Source: Trichobilharzia szidati (lineage: Eukaryota; Platyhelminthes; Trematoda; Strigeidida; Schistosomatidae). Taken from it: a stretch of 64,000 nucleotides of DNA. This document shows, in pieces, positions 54,880 to 64,000 of this stretch. Location of the stretch: assembly GCA_944472155.2 (NCBI GenBank), contig OX235272.1:91518020-91582019 (forward strand), in the 5' to 3' direction. How positions within the stretch are numbered: position 1 is the first letter of the stretch; the number at the start of each line of letters is the position of its first letter. The notes beneath the pieces were generated by a model that had not been told where the DNA came from, ran no database searches, and was given only the letters and a program-made list of their open reading frames with translations. Position numbers and translations under genes: made by a program.

Positions 54880-55830
54880 TGTTCTCTGAGCTGGTTGGTT
54901 TAGTTCAGAAGCTTTCGTTGTCCTTCTAGACAACATCTTCAGAGCGAATTCTTGTATGAAGTGAACTTCTTTGAATTCTCCATGAATCATATAATTATAT
55001 CTCCTGACAACCTCTGTCGTGATTGGGTTTTAATTTATATCTTTAGTGATCACCTTTTTATTGACGTGGGATTTGAGCTGTTTTGTCGGGTAGTTTATTT
55101 TTTATTATTTGGTAAATTTGATCGATAGCAATGTGTCTGTTAACAGCTGATGCATCTGAGTACCAGGCTTCTAGAAATTCCTTGACATTTTTGGTGTTTC
55201 TAATGCTTTGAATTTCTACGTTCTCCGAATCAAATTGTTATCCATAATTGTCTACATGCATTGATATGAAAGAATACATGTGGTGTCTTTTCTTGGATTC
55301 GGATTCGAAGGGGACGCCCACTTTGATCGATGAAGTGTTTATCACAGTCCACACAATTTATCTTGTAAGTGGTATTCATCTTATCTTCTTTTGCTGTTGG
55401 ATCCTTTGGTCTGCACAATATTGAATGAAGTGATTGTATTGGTTTGCGTGCTATGTCTATTTCATCAAATGGGTTTAGTATTCTAGACGTAATTTTAGAG
55501 ATATTCTTTATGTTTGGTAGAATGAATTTTCTTGTGGTGTTTTGAAGATTGTTTCTTGTTGGTATTTCGATTGTAGTTTAAACATTTTTTGATGAAATTC
55601 TATGGGTATTCATTCTTCTTGAAGAAAGTTAGTAGATATTTCTCTTCTACTGTCTTCAGGACTGGAGTGGACTACAGTGTGTTTGAAATCTCTTAAACAC
55701 TGTTTGCACACAGTTTCTTTTGTGAGTCATTCGTTTTTTGGTATTATAGTATTTTGATCTGTGTGTCTGTTGATTTTCTGTATACTTGTGTTAAATAAAT
55801 TCGTAAACCATTTATCAACTAACTGACATA
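54880..55830 (-). mobile_element. Penelope-like element, 3' part
   Basis: The minus strand encodes (55,230-55,418) C-R-P-K-D-P, Y-K-I-N-C-V-D-C-D-K-H-F-I-D-Q-S-G-R-P-L-R-I-R-I-Q-E, a GIY-YIG-type nuclease start with the second motif altered to F-I-D-Q. Upstream remnants of the thumb lie at 55,430-55,760. The 3' end at 54,890-54,970 has a hammerhead motif. Same family as the PLEs of A and B. Confidence 0.75.
54904..54948 (-). ncRNA. PLE-type hammerhead, stem I disrupted
   Basis: Minus strand: CTGAAGA + T, stem II GTTGTC/GACAAC with a TAGAAG loop, GAAAGCTT. Core and stem II are intact, but the bases flanking them do not pair as stem I. Confidence 0.5.
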
Positions 55831-55920
55831 AGAGTGAAAATGTATCAACATGAATAACTTTAGTCAGACGAATAATTTTAAATATCAGAAAATCAATACT
55901 CAGAAAAAATCAATAACGAC

Positions 55921-55957
<37 letters not shown>

Positions 55958-56290
55958 ACTTACATATTTGAGTTTAATTGTATGCCTAACACTTACACTT
56001 ACATTTATTTTGATTTGAATAACACAGCTAGTAAAAACAAAGTAGTTCTCAAATAAAACTGTTAGATTGACTTATTTTTGTGATTCTGAAAACTGTCTGA
56101 TTATTGAAATCAATAAAAATGCATTATTGTTGTTATCATTATTCTCTTGGGTTCCGAGTAGACCAACACTTTTCCACTTCACTATATTCTCTGTGGTAAT
56201 TTTTAGCTGATTCCATAATTATCCATACGCTTTCAGCTCAACATCACACGATCTCCTTCATGTCACTGTTAGACTAATTTATCATCAAGG
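55831..56290. other. (AT)n microsatellite and spacer
   Basis: (TA)n of about 30 bp at 55,923-55,954. A faint RTE 3'-end trace (CTCTTGGGTTCCGAGTAGACC) near 56,140-56,170. No gene. Confidence 0.5.
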
Positions 56291-58305
56291 GAAATTAATA
56301 ATAATAATAATAATTTGCTTTATTCCAGAAACAGTACTAGTGGTACAGTGTGGAATTTTCAGCACATATCTACAATATTTGCATCTAATTTTACAGACAT
56401 TTAAAATAAGTATTAAACAAACAAAAAAAATCTGAAGACACCAACAGCAAAAAAAAAAAAACAGGATAAACACAAAATAATTATAAATGCGAAAAAGTAC
56501 CAAAGTCTACCAAAGTCTAATGCAGTGTTTGTGGTGGTAGTGTGAGTAATCCTGAATAATACAAAATTTTTTAAGGTGGTGACTATGGCGTTCACAACCA
56601 ATGATTGTCAGTTTAATATTGCCGAAAAGTATAGAAAAATAAGAAAAAACAGCCACAAAACTAATATTACATGATGGTTAATGACAGGACAATTTTGTAA
56701 TACTCATAGTGCTAATAGAGTCGGAACCAGTGGATACACAATAGAAGGAATATAGTAAAGTACAAAAAAGGAAGCCAATGTTAATATTTTAGGTAGCTAA
56801 GTATGTTTGAGAAGGAGTTCACTAAAGAATACAAAATAAGAGAGAAATAAAAGAGCCTAAAATTATGTCGTTAATAACAGAGCAAGTCATAGGTTTCACG
56901 CTTAACATTGTCTCTGTCGCTTAGAACACGGGCCAAGTATGGTATCGTTGAGTTCCTGTACTTGGTTGTACGAGCATAGATTATTTTATACTGATTTCTG
57001 GTTTTACTTGATGAGATACAAGGCGAGAGTTGGGAATAGAGGGGGTGTTGGGGGTCGGAGAGTATGGTTTTTGACCATTTTTCGCATGTATTCAGATGCC
57101 TATCAACTAAAGTAGTGACGAGCTGACTGAGTTTTACACCACTAGTCCTACTAACTACCTTCAACATCCTTCTCAGGATGGTATAGTCCTTTTTCAGTAG
57201 ACCAGGAAAGACTAACGGGGAGCAGTAAAGTAGAATAGGTAAGATACAAGAGTTGACAAATTGTGAAAGTAGAGGTTGGGTGATTCCAGATTGTCTAAGT
57301 TTCTTAATGTAGTAGGTAAGACAGAACACTTTCTTAGAAATCATTAGGATATGAGATGTCCAAGTAAGGTCGGAAGATAGAACTAGACCGAGGTATTTTG
57401 CATTAGACTTAGTTTCAATTTTAGTCCCCTCAATGCAACAGTCTTCATGAGAACTTACTAGTGTTTGTAGATCTCGTTTATGCCTAAGGGAGAAGTCAAT
57501 AGTCTGGCATTTTGAGGGATTCAGCATGAGACCATTTAGTTTGGACCACTCACTGATGTCCGACAGGAAGCTATTTAATTTGAGACAGTCTGACTGAGAC
57601 TTAATGGGAAACGATACAGACAGGTCATCTGCATATTTGACGAAGTTGATTTCATCTGAGAGAGGTAAATCATGTAAGAAGAAGGAAAAGAGAAACGGAG
57701 AAAGAACAGCACCCTGAGGAACTCCAGCTTCAGTAAGCAAAGGAGAGGAAGATACACCATTATATACCGTGTACTGCATCCTATTAGAGAAGTAAGAGTG
57801 TAGCCAGTTGATAGCCCAGGGCTCAGTTTGTGTAAGGCTAAGCTTGTTTAACAATAGGCCTCTAGGTACAGAGTCGAAAGCAGATGTATAGTCAAGGAAC
57901 GTACAACGGACAAACTTGGCCCCTTTGTCTAAGGAGGATACAATGTTGTGATGAAACACAGCAGCAGCGTCCAAAGTACTTCTACCCTGTTTGTAAGCAA
58001 ACTGCTTTGGATCGTTTGAGAAACTTAGGGAGGGAACAAGTTTTAGTAACAATAATTTCTCCATTAGTTTCAAAAAAGGAGAGGTAATAGCGATAGGTCT
58101 AAACTTAGCATTATTTCCAGAGCCTGACTTGGGTACAGGGATGATTTTAATATTTTTCCACAGAGAAGGTACGGCATTATTAGAAAAAGAAGTATTAAAA
58201 ATGTTTGTAAGTGGGTTGCTTAAAATATCAGCACATTTCCTTAGGACAATGGCAGGTATACCATCAGGACCTAGACTCTGGGAAGGTTTAAGAGATTTTA
58301 AACAT
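56291..58305 (-). mobile_element. CR1-like LINE, 5'-truncated
   Basis: About 2.0 kb on the minus strand: an uninterrupted RT coding part (next entry), a 3' untranslated region of about 570 bp and a terminal (ATT)n-type tail at 56,296-56,314 after CTGGAATAAAGCAAATT. The 3' terminus matches the insert at 24,944-26,088. Confidence 0.85.
56871..58304 (-). CDS. CR1-like LINE reverse transcriptase, N-terminally truncated
   Basis: The open frame extends upstream of the first start-like codon near 58,073 to a stop at about 58,305, about 478 codons. In order: S-L-G-P-D-G-I-P (fingers), F-R-P-I-A-I-T, F-L-D-Y-T-S-A-F-D (motif A with catalytic Asp), G-V-P-Q-G-A-V-L-S-P (motif B), K-Y-A-D-D (motif C, catalytic Asp pair, near 57,630), then K-Y-L-G-L and a thumb-like C-terminus ending L-L-C-Y. 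The endonuclease domain and ORF1 are missing. It makes cDNA from LINE RNA at a nicked target. All three RT catalytic aspartates are present and there is no frame break, so this is the youngest-looking LINE here. Expression is unlikely without a 5' end. Confidence 0.85.
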   Translation of the reverse strand, partial: CLKSLKPSQSLGPDGIPAIVLRKCADILSNPLTNIFNTSFSNNAVPSLWKNIKIIPVPKSGSGNNAKFRPIAITSPFLKLMEKLLLLKLVPSLSFSNDPKQFAYKQGRSTLDAAAVFHHNIVSSLDKGAKFVRCTFLDYTSAFDSVPRGLLLNKLSLTQTEPWAINWLHSYFSNRMQYTVYNGVSSSPLLTEAGVPQGAVLSPFLFSFFLHDLPLSDEINFVKYADDLSVSFPIKSQSDCLKLNSFLSDISEWSKLNGLMLNPSKCQTIDFSLRHKRDLQTLVSSHEDCCIEGTKIETKSNAKYLGLVLSSDLTWTSHILMISKKVFCLTYYIKKLRQSGITQPLLSQFVNSCILPILLYCSPLVFPGLLKKDYTILRRMLKVVSRTSGVKLSQLVTTLVDRHLNTCEKWSKTILSDPQHPLYSQLSPCISSSKTRNQYKIIYARTTKYRNSTIPYLARVLSDRDNVKRETYDLLCY

Positions 58306-58737
58306 TAATGTATGAATTCACTGGTATATTGAAAATATGGTATTAATTTTGTTGGGTTTTGTAGTATATGTTCCACAGTTGTATGAGAAAATCCCTTTTC
58401 TACTGTTTGTCTGCTCTGATCTGGACAAAATTTAATTATTTCTTTTGGACACATAATTAAGACTTCGCTATTCAAACAACGAAAGCTTCAAAAATGCGAA
58501 GTAATCGCAAAGTACTTCGTCTGTTGACTATCTTCAAGAATTACGATGTATTGGTGGAGTGTCTTGTATCAGCTAGGTGTCAAACTATGGCACTGCTGAA
58601 TGAATGTACACTCTTCAGCATCTGTTCTATAATTCAATCATCTCTCTGTTTTTACTATGCACTTACTGTCATATGTAAAGGCAGTTAAAGTTCACGAGAA
58701 TCTGAAATCAACCTATTTTGAGCTACTTAATTTTTAG
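58306..58737. other. No gene seen; possible PLE-end trace
   Basis: Near 58,475 ACAACGAAAGCTTC resembles the 3' half of the PLE hammerhead, without a core. Confidence 0.3.
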
Positions 58738-58935
58738 ACGGTGACTAGCAGTGGAATCCAGGATGCGCATTTCTTCCTATTTGGGACTCGTCAGCTGGAT
58801 GTACCTGCATTTCCCAGTCAGTGAGTGATGATGTTCCCACCGAGGCTTGAACCCAGTGCCCATAGTTTCAAACGCCAAAGCATTATCCACTAGACCACTT
58901 GGGTCACGACAGCCACTGTCTCTTGTGCAACGGGT
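58738..58935 (-). mobile_element. Sm-alpha-like retroposon
   Basis: On the minus strand: a tRNA-like head (CAAGTGGTCTAGTGG; box B GGGTTCAAGCCTC near 58,842-58,854), then GGGAAATGCAGGTACATCC, a hammerhead (58,755-58,801) and GATTCCACTGCTAGTCACCG. This is the best match here to the Sm-alpha family described from schistosomes, and the main reason for the organism call. Confidence 0.85.
58755..58801 (-). ncRNA. Sm-alpha-type hammerhead ribozyme, one defect
   Basis: Minus strand: stem I ATCCAG/CTGGAT (6 bp), core CTGACGA, stem II GTCC/GGAA, loop CAAATA, GAAA, stem III TGC/GCA, AUC cleavage site. The conserved pair next to the core is G-A because C11.1 is A, which should weaken cleavage. Everything else fits the consensus. 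Confidence 0.75.
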
Positions 58936-59324
58936 CATATTAATCGCAAATAAATGCAGTAACCGCCTTAAAATATCAGAGACATCAATCAGAAATCACA
59001 TCATGATTCAAATAATGATGAACAGTTAGCCGATGATTTTAGAATATTACAAAAGTTAACTGAATAGTGCCACGTAAATAGATTCAATTAGGCTACAAAT
59101 CTGGTTTAGGTATGTTTTTATTTTATACGAATTGCTATATTTATACTTCCGAGAATTTGATGTAAAGAGTTACTTTTTAATAATAATGGTTTTTATCCTG
59201 AACAGTCCTTATGATATAGTGAGGAATTCTCAGCATATTGCATCTAATTTCCTCTATATATTTACATAGTAAGGGGAAAAGTAATTGCCAAGAATTAGTT
59301 TGTAGAGATTTGATTGGTTTCAAG
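58936..59324. other. No gene seen
   Basis: AT-rich spacer. Confidence 0.4.
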
Positions 59325-59605
59325 TTTCGTCAAGGCTTGATATCAATCAGAGAATTATTGGAAAGCCAGAGAGTTCTGGACAGTCGTTTCGTCCTAGTTT
59401 AGGACTCTTCTGAAGTACCCACCAACCGGGGTTCAAAATCATGGTCTTCCGGTTTTAAGGCAAGCAACTAAGACCCAGTCATCAAATGGCTCATGAATTT
59501 CAACTTCTACCTATTCGTGATCTTTTTTAGAGTCACCACCAACTGTCCAGTACTCTCTGGTTTTCCAGTGGTTCTCTAACTGTTGTCAGCTCGTGATCAA
59601 ACTGT
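59325..59605. mobile_element. H-family inverted pair, degenerate
   Basis: Minus copy 59,325-59,535 (core CAGAAGA, stem II GTCC/GGAC) and a plus tail 59,545-59,605. Confidence 0.65.
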
Positions 59606-59906
59606 GAACTATTCACATTTGCTTAAAAGAAACACTCAGATAATAGAGAATAATTATGGAATATTTTGCCAAATTAAAAGGATTCCTCTGGGAGATTCAT
59701 AGGTAACCGATCTATTTCATTAGTAGAAATCAATGATTTTGAGGTTTCCTTTCATTCAATCAGCGGATGCGAATCCCACCTATTATATCATTCGTCTTCA
59801 GTCAACTCATGATACTACACGTTTCCATCATTCATTGTTATGAGGTAGTAACGCTTTTTAACTGATTAAAAATGTCCATTAAAATTTTCTTTAAAGAATG
59901 GTTACT

Positions 59907-59950
59907 GAACAAAGAATATTCTTTTCGATAACCTCTCCTTCATCAGGTTC
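59907..59950 (-). ncRNA. PLE-type hammerhead, long palindromic stem III
   Basis: Minus strand: stem I GAAC/GTTC, core CTGATGA plus an extra A, a decayed stem II, GAAA, and a stem III built on the 12-base palindrome AAGAATATTCTT; predicted cleavage triplet UUU. It lies at the 3' end of the PLE, where such ribozymes are expected. Weak stem II makes activity doubtful. Confidence 0.5.
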
Positions 59951-60121
59951 TACAGTTATATTTATACATAATAGTGAATGAATTATTGCTATTAACAACA
60001 ATAATATTGTTTAAATAACATCGAATCAATAACATCAATAGATTAGAGTTCAGTAGCATCAGCATAGTAATAAACTGAATGTCAGAAAAATTAGGAAAGA
60101 TAGTATCACAAATTCATGAAT

Positions 60122-60532
60122 TTATAGTCTCCACTGAAAGCCGGCCAGGACACTAGTAGTGGCTGGCTGGACTTGCTTCTTTTGCACACAAAGCACTGGT
60201 TGTTTCACGCGAATCACGATAGCCTCTGCTGTTTGCAGCATGTGGTTGCTGGCTGTTTTTGGCAATTTATTTGGTACCCTGTAGATCATCGAGAAGGACT
60301 CTTCAATATTAGCCTTGTGGCAGGTTTGGACAAGGTTGGTGGTTTTTACTACACCTTTACTTAGCGATACTGGGAAATGTTCTAGAGCACGAAATATCAA
60401 ATTCCTAGAGCAACTGCCAATATAACTCGCTCCTCCAGAAAAGCAGTTGAATTGGTAGATACAACTGGAATTGGCTAGTCTAGGTACTTCATCTTTCAAT
60501 CGAGGAATCACCATCGGTCGTATAGAAAACAT
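60122..60532 (-). pseudogene. PLE GIY-YIG endonuclease domain
   Basis: Reads C-I-Y-Q-F-N-C then S-Y-I-G-S-C-S-R-N-L and A-L-E-H, the GIY-YIG signature in PLE form with the Cys motif and the conserved Arg/Glu region. It ends L-C-V-Q-K-K-Q. In PLEs this domain nicks the target DNA. It overlaps the thumb frame (60,508-60,960) by a frameshift. Confidence 0.75.
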
Positions 60533-60960
60533 GACTTGTAATTTCCCAGCATTAAAAGTCCTTTGAATGAATTTTCTAAACTTGCGTCACTCTTGAATTG
60601 CAGTCGTATGTATAAAGGTTTCTTATTTAAAGATGGAGAATAGTCCCCTTCCGCTTTCTTTGTCATGTGTTTCTTGATAAATTTGTCTGGGTACCCATTT
60701 TCAATCAAGGTATCGTATGCAATCCTTAGTTCATCTTTAATTACCTCTTCGGAGTATATAGCTCTAATCCTGTGGCTAAGGGTGCTTACTAAATTTCTTT
60801 TGTACTGGAGAGGAACGAAGCTATGAAAATATGTATATTGTCCTGTCCATGTACTTTTCTTATGCAAATTTCTCTTTATGCTACCATCTGGTTTTTTTGT
60901 AAGTAGGACATCCAGGAAGGCAATTCTGTTTTGGGATTCCACTTCGCACTTGATTTTCAT
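60508..60960 (-). pseudogene. PLE reverse transcriptase thumb region
   Basis: Reads I-A-F-L-D-V-L-L-T-K-K-P-D-G, H-K-K-S-T-W-T-G-Q-Y and N-G-Y-P-D-K-F-I-K-K-H, the conserved order after the PLE catalytic aspartates. 150 codons, frame-broken at both ends. Confidence 0.8.
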
Positions 60961-61300
60961 AGTCGAATGTACTACATGGAATTAAGTTATTATTGTGTTC
61001 CTATACGAATCATTATCACAAAGAATAAAGGTGTCATCCATACACCGGCAATAAAATGAGAATTTTCTGATAACGTCGTCCAAAGGTCAATTTTCTAGTT
61101 TACTTAGAAATAAATCTGCCCATTGCCACCCCATCCACTTGTCTGTAAAGTGTGCCATCAAATTTGAAATTTACATTGATGGTACACTTTAATAATAATT
61201 CTTTTAGGATTTCCTTCGGGATGCCAATATTTATCGATTGGTTATACTCAACCGTCATGATCCCAGACATTATTGGTTTCAACTAGTGTTGTTTATTAAT

Positions 61301-61611
61301 CATTAGTTTGGATGTTTTGTGGGGCAGGTGTTCAGTGCTACCGATTCTTAAGCTGTTCTCTCACATGATGCTTATTGCGAAAGTACATTAGAAAATATTG
61401 TGTAATATTTTTGTCGAATAAGAATGAAGACAATAAGACAAATAACGACAATATAGACTCAACTATTGTATTGTATTATTCTCGTTTCCAGTAACTCCCT
61501 CAGTAATATGTATGTAAGCCGACTAGGAGACTGTTATTGTAAAAAATTTTTAAATGTTCTCAGTGAAGACAAGCAGCATTTTCATTTCAATAACTTCGGT
61601 TTCTTCGCTGA
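61301..61611. other. No gene seen
   Basis: AT-rich spacer upstream of the PLE remnant. Confidence 0.4.
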
Positions 61612-61735
61612 GCCCGAACACCTCAGTGGTTATGTCTGTGAGTGCAACACTGAGTGACGTGAATCTGAATCTCCTGAGGGATGCATCTTGCTGACGGGGG
61701 CCAACCAACAAGAAACTTAGGTTTCATAGTTGTTT
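61612..61735 (+). mobile_element. P-family tRNA-like SINE
   Basis: Same tRNA-like unit as at 1,666-1,740 (GAGCCCGAACACCTCAGTGG ... GTGACGTGAATCTGAATCTC) followed by GATGCATCTTGCTGACGGGG. No inverted arm here. The box B is mutated. Confidence 0.6.
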
Positions 61736-63052
61736 TAAACTAGCCAAGTGACAAGCAATCATACATAAGTTGATAAATATTTCTTGGTTAACTCTAAGTT
61801 AATATGATTTATGGTGTTAAAGAATCCTTTGTGAATGAATTCTACTCACAAATGGTTCAGGTAAACCGTTCATAGTAAATAACACTTCGAATTCAGAGGG
61901 AGATCATGCTGCCTACTTGTATCAATAAATCTTACATACAACTGCTATGATTCAAACTGAAGTTCTCCTGTATTCTCTTTGGTCGTTCCCAACTGATTTC
62001 AAACAGTCTAATCTGCTTGATATTTTCTGTTCACCAAGAAAACCATGAAAGTCAGTGCAGATTTTGTTACAAACCAAAATCAACTAAAGATTAATTGAAA
62101 ACCATAGAGTACTGGACAGTTATTTCATCTTAGTCTAAAATCCAGAACCCGATCAGGGATCTGAATCAAGAGTTTCACATTAGAAGCAGAGTACAATTAA
62201 GATTTCGTTACTGCCCTATAATCCAGTAACCTATAGAATCTAACTTCTGTGAACTAGAGGGGAATAGTGTCACCACACACACATGAGCTTCACACTCTAG
62301 AAACTGGAGTTCACCAGTTATAACTTCTTATTAGAACTCCATGTCATCCATTCTGAGAAGGTAAATAATATTCAGTTTCGACATATTAACGAATCAGCAT
62401 CGGTTAAGGAACAGCTGAAGTTAATCGAAATCTTCATAAACCTAAGATCTAACCACGAATATATTCAGTCTTAGGGTATAATTAAGCGATTCTGCTTTTG
62501 AGTGTAAACATGAGAAGTAGGATACGCAGGAAATAACATTACCTAAAGGTATACATGTTTTGTCAGTCTAGTTTGGGACTCTTCATCACTATGCACCCAT
62601 CCGATCAAACTAAATCCCTACAAAACTAATACTTGAAAATAAACCTACCTTTACCGATTGTGGATGGGATGAATTAAAGTCTAAGTATTTATTAGAGTGT
62701 GTCGGTTTCTTATAAATGCTGATATCTAACTCGCCATCTTGTTTTCGTCTTATTCTACAGTCTAGCATGGCTAACTCACCTTGTTCGTTTTCTTTTTATC
62801 TCAGAAGTGAGGTAGTTTTGTATTTCTGATGTTAGTTATTATTGTAGTTCAATGGCATCATCACAGGTTCAATCACTCAAATTGTCTTTTTGATATTATT
62901 GGAATAATTTTCGACTGTATGCGGCTTACGAAATTTCAGCAAGCTATACAGGGGAAGGTATCGAGTGGTTGCTGCGTTCAGATTGAAACACTTGGGTCTC
63001 AGTCGTTACATCAGGTTTTTTCCGAACTAAATGCAGTTATTCATTTTATTTT

Positions 63053-63086
<34 letters not shown>

Positions 63087-63129
63087 TTACCTTTTACTCA
63101 CTAGAGTTTCTTGTTGACACTTCTTTTCC
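61736..63129. other. No gene; H-family traces and a TTTA repeat
   Basis: A minus-strand H relic at about 62,085-62,280, a short minus-strand ribozyme trace at 62,560-62,600 (GTTTGGGACTCTTCATCA) and an (ATTT)n run at 63,050-63,085. Otherwise nothing recognised. Confidence 0.45.
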
Positions 63130-63740
63130 AGAGGCCTCCTGATCTTCATTATAAAATCAGTGAAGCAGGTTGTTCATGAAGGTTCGCAGCTGGCCCTTTG
63201 AAATGCTTTCCATGATGCGCTTCAAGCCTCTGACCCATAAAGGACTGACTTAACACTGGTGTTGAAAATTCGAATTTTGTTCTTCATGCTGAGTGCAGAA
63301 GATTTACAACACATTTCACAGCGATAAAGGTCTGTCTCGTATTTCCGATCCTGTACGGCTTTGACATTTTCATCCGTGCCATCCGCCAGTAGTTGAAATG
63401 ATGCTACCTAGATAATTGATATTTGTTCCGTCGATTATGATTGGTGCTTGTTGTTGTTAGTTTGTTGGTTATCTTCATCACCTCTCTCTTCTATGTGTTC
63501 ACTTGAAGCTCTGTCTTTGCTGGCTACCTCTTCTGTCAACTTGTTGGTTTTAGCTCGTAAGTCTCCAATTTTGTGTGACATTAGACATAAATCACCCACG
63601 CGTGAAACCCAAATCTTCTAGAGTATTCTTAGTGGTCCAACGTATCCCCGCCTTCACGCTTCCCACAGTCCTCCCCATAATCCAATCCACCATAATTAGG
63701 AGTATCAACGATGATAGGAATCTGTCGTGTCTTACTCCTG
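63130..63740 (-). mobile_element. RTE-like LINE fragment
   Basis: Minus strand, from T-R-Q-I-P-I-I-type RT sequence near 63,730 through the M-S-H-K-I region near 63,575 (downstream of the A-D-D motif) to the V-K-S-like strand near 63,240. Same family as 46,712-47,822. Interrupted at its 5' side by a T SINE at the CTTACTCCTG sequence. Confidence 0.7.
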
Positions 63741-63953
63741 TGCGTCGCTGGCACAGTGGTTAGGACTCTCGCCGACCATGCACATGGTCCGAGGTTCGAT
63801 TCTCTGCCGACGCACACCCGATATCTATGGTCGGCCTGCAAAATTTGGGCTACCGATATCCATGCTGAAAATGCCATACTTGTACTGAAAATACAGTGTG
63901 GCATCAAGCTGCAACCAAAATAAATAAAATAAAAAAAAAATAAAATAAAAAAA
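63741..63953 (+). mobile_element. T-family tRNA-derived SINE
   Basis: GCGTCGCTGGCACAGTGG start, box B GAGGTTCGATTCTC near 63,790-63,803, body GGGCTACCGATATCCATGC, and a long A-rich tail (63,918-63,952). Inserted into the RTE fragment. Confidence 0.85.
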
Positions 63954-64000
63954 TTATTCTATCCAGGATGATGCGACTTAACATTTTGCTTGAAGCAGAT

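Larger units (their letters stand above)
59890..61300 (-). mobile_element. Penelope-like element, longest copy
   Basis: Minus strand, 5' to 3': an RT palm part (61,100-61,282; F-K-F-D-G-T-L-Y-R-Q-V-D-G-V-A-M-G), the catalytic C-M-D-D-T-F-I-L near 61,037, the thumb frame 60,508-60,960 and the GIY-YIG frame 60,122-60,532, then a terminal hammerhead-like motif at 59,907-59,950. There is a stop in the palm near 61,095 and a frame break near 60,985. RT fingers and 5' end are missing. Confidence 0.8.

Overview
This window looks like repeat-dense, gene-poor DNA from a schistosome-type blood fluke. The evidence is AT-rich composition, copies resembling the schistosome Sm-alpha retroposon (tRNA-like head plus hammerhead ribozyme), and fragments of three retroelement classes common in flukes: RTE-like LINEs, CR1-like LINEs and Penelope-like elements (PLEs). 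The species call is inference. I find no convincing host protein-coding gene and no functional rRNA or tRNA gene. Nearly every protein-like reading frame belongs to a decayed retroelement.

Layout. 1-8.8 kb: SINE-like and foldback repeats, a PLE-type inverted repeat with a hammerhead, and a short RTE insertion with a clear target-site duplication. 8.8-12.0 kb: segment C, an inverted paralogue of the later block. 12.0-13.8 kb: SINE debris and a stretch without a paralogue. 13.8-26.7 kb: segment A. 26,748-27,239: assembly gap. 27.2-38.6 kb: segment B, a direct copy of A. 38.6-45 kb: a dense cluster of hammerhead-bearing SINE-like repeats. 46-64 kb: RTE, PLE and CR1-like fragments (the longest open frame is a CR1-like reverse transcriptase at 56.9-58.3 kb, minus strand), an Sm-alpha-like copy and more SINEs.

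Working family names used here: 'H' = tRNA-like head + hammerhead + conserved tail; 'T' = tRNA-derived SINE without ribozyme and with an A/T-rich tail; 'S3' = a third tRNA-derived SINE; 'P' = a fourth, foldback-associated one. These names are mine.

The main theme is self-cleaving RNA. At least three architectures of hammerhead ribozyme occur in 64 kb: Sm-alpha type, H type (palindromic CAGCTG stem III) and PLE type (an extra base after the core, and a very short or palindromic stem III). Several copies keep all core bases by eye, others carry single inactivating changes. H elements are mostly found as head-to-head inverted pairs, and PLE ends also occur as inverted pairs, so much of the window could fold into long hairpins. 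Segments A, B and C give a relative time scale, because several insertions are present in one copy with an empty site in another.
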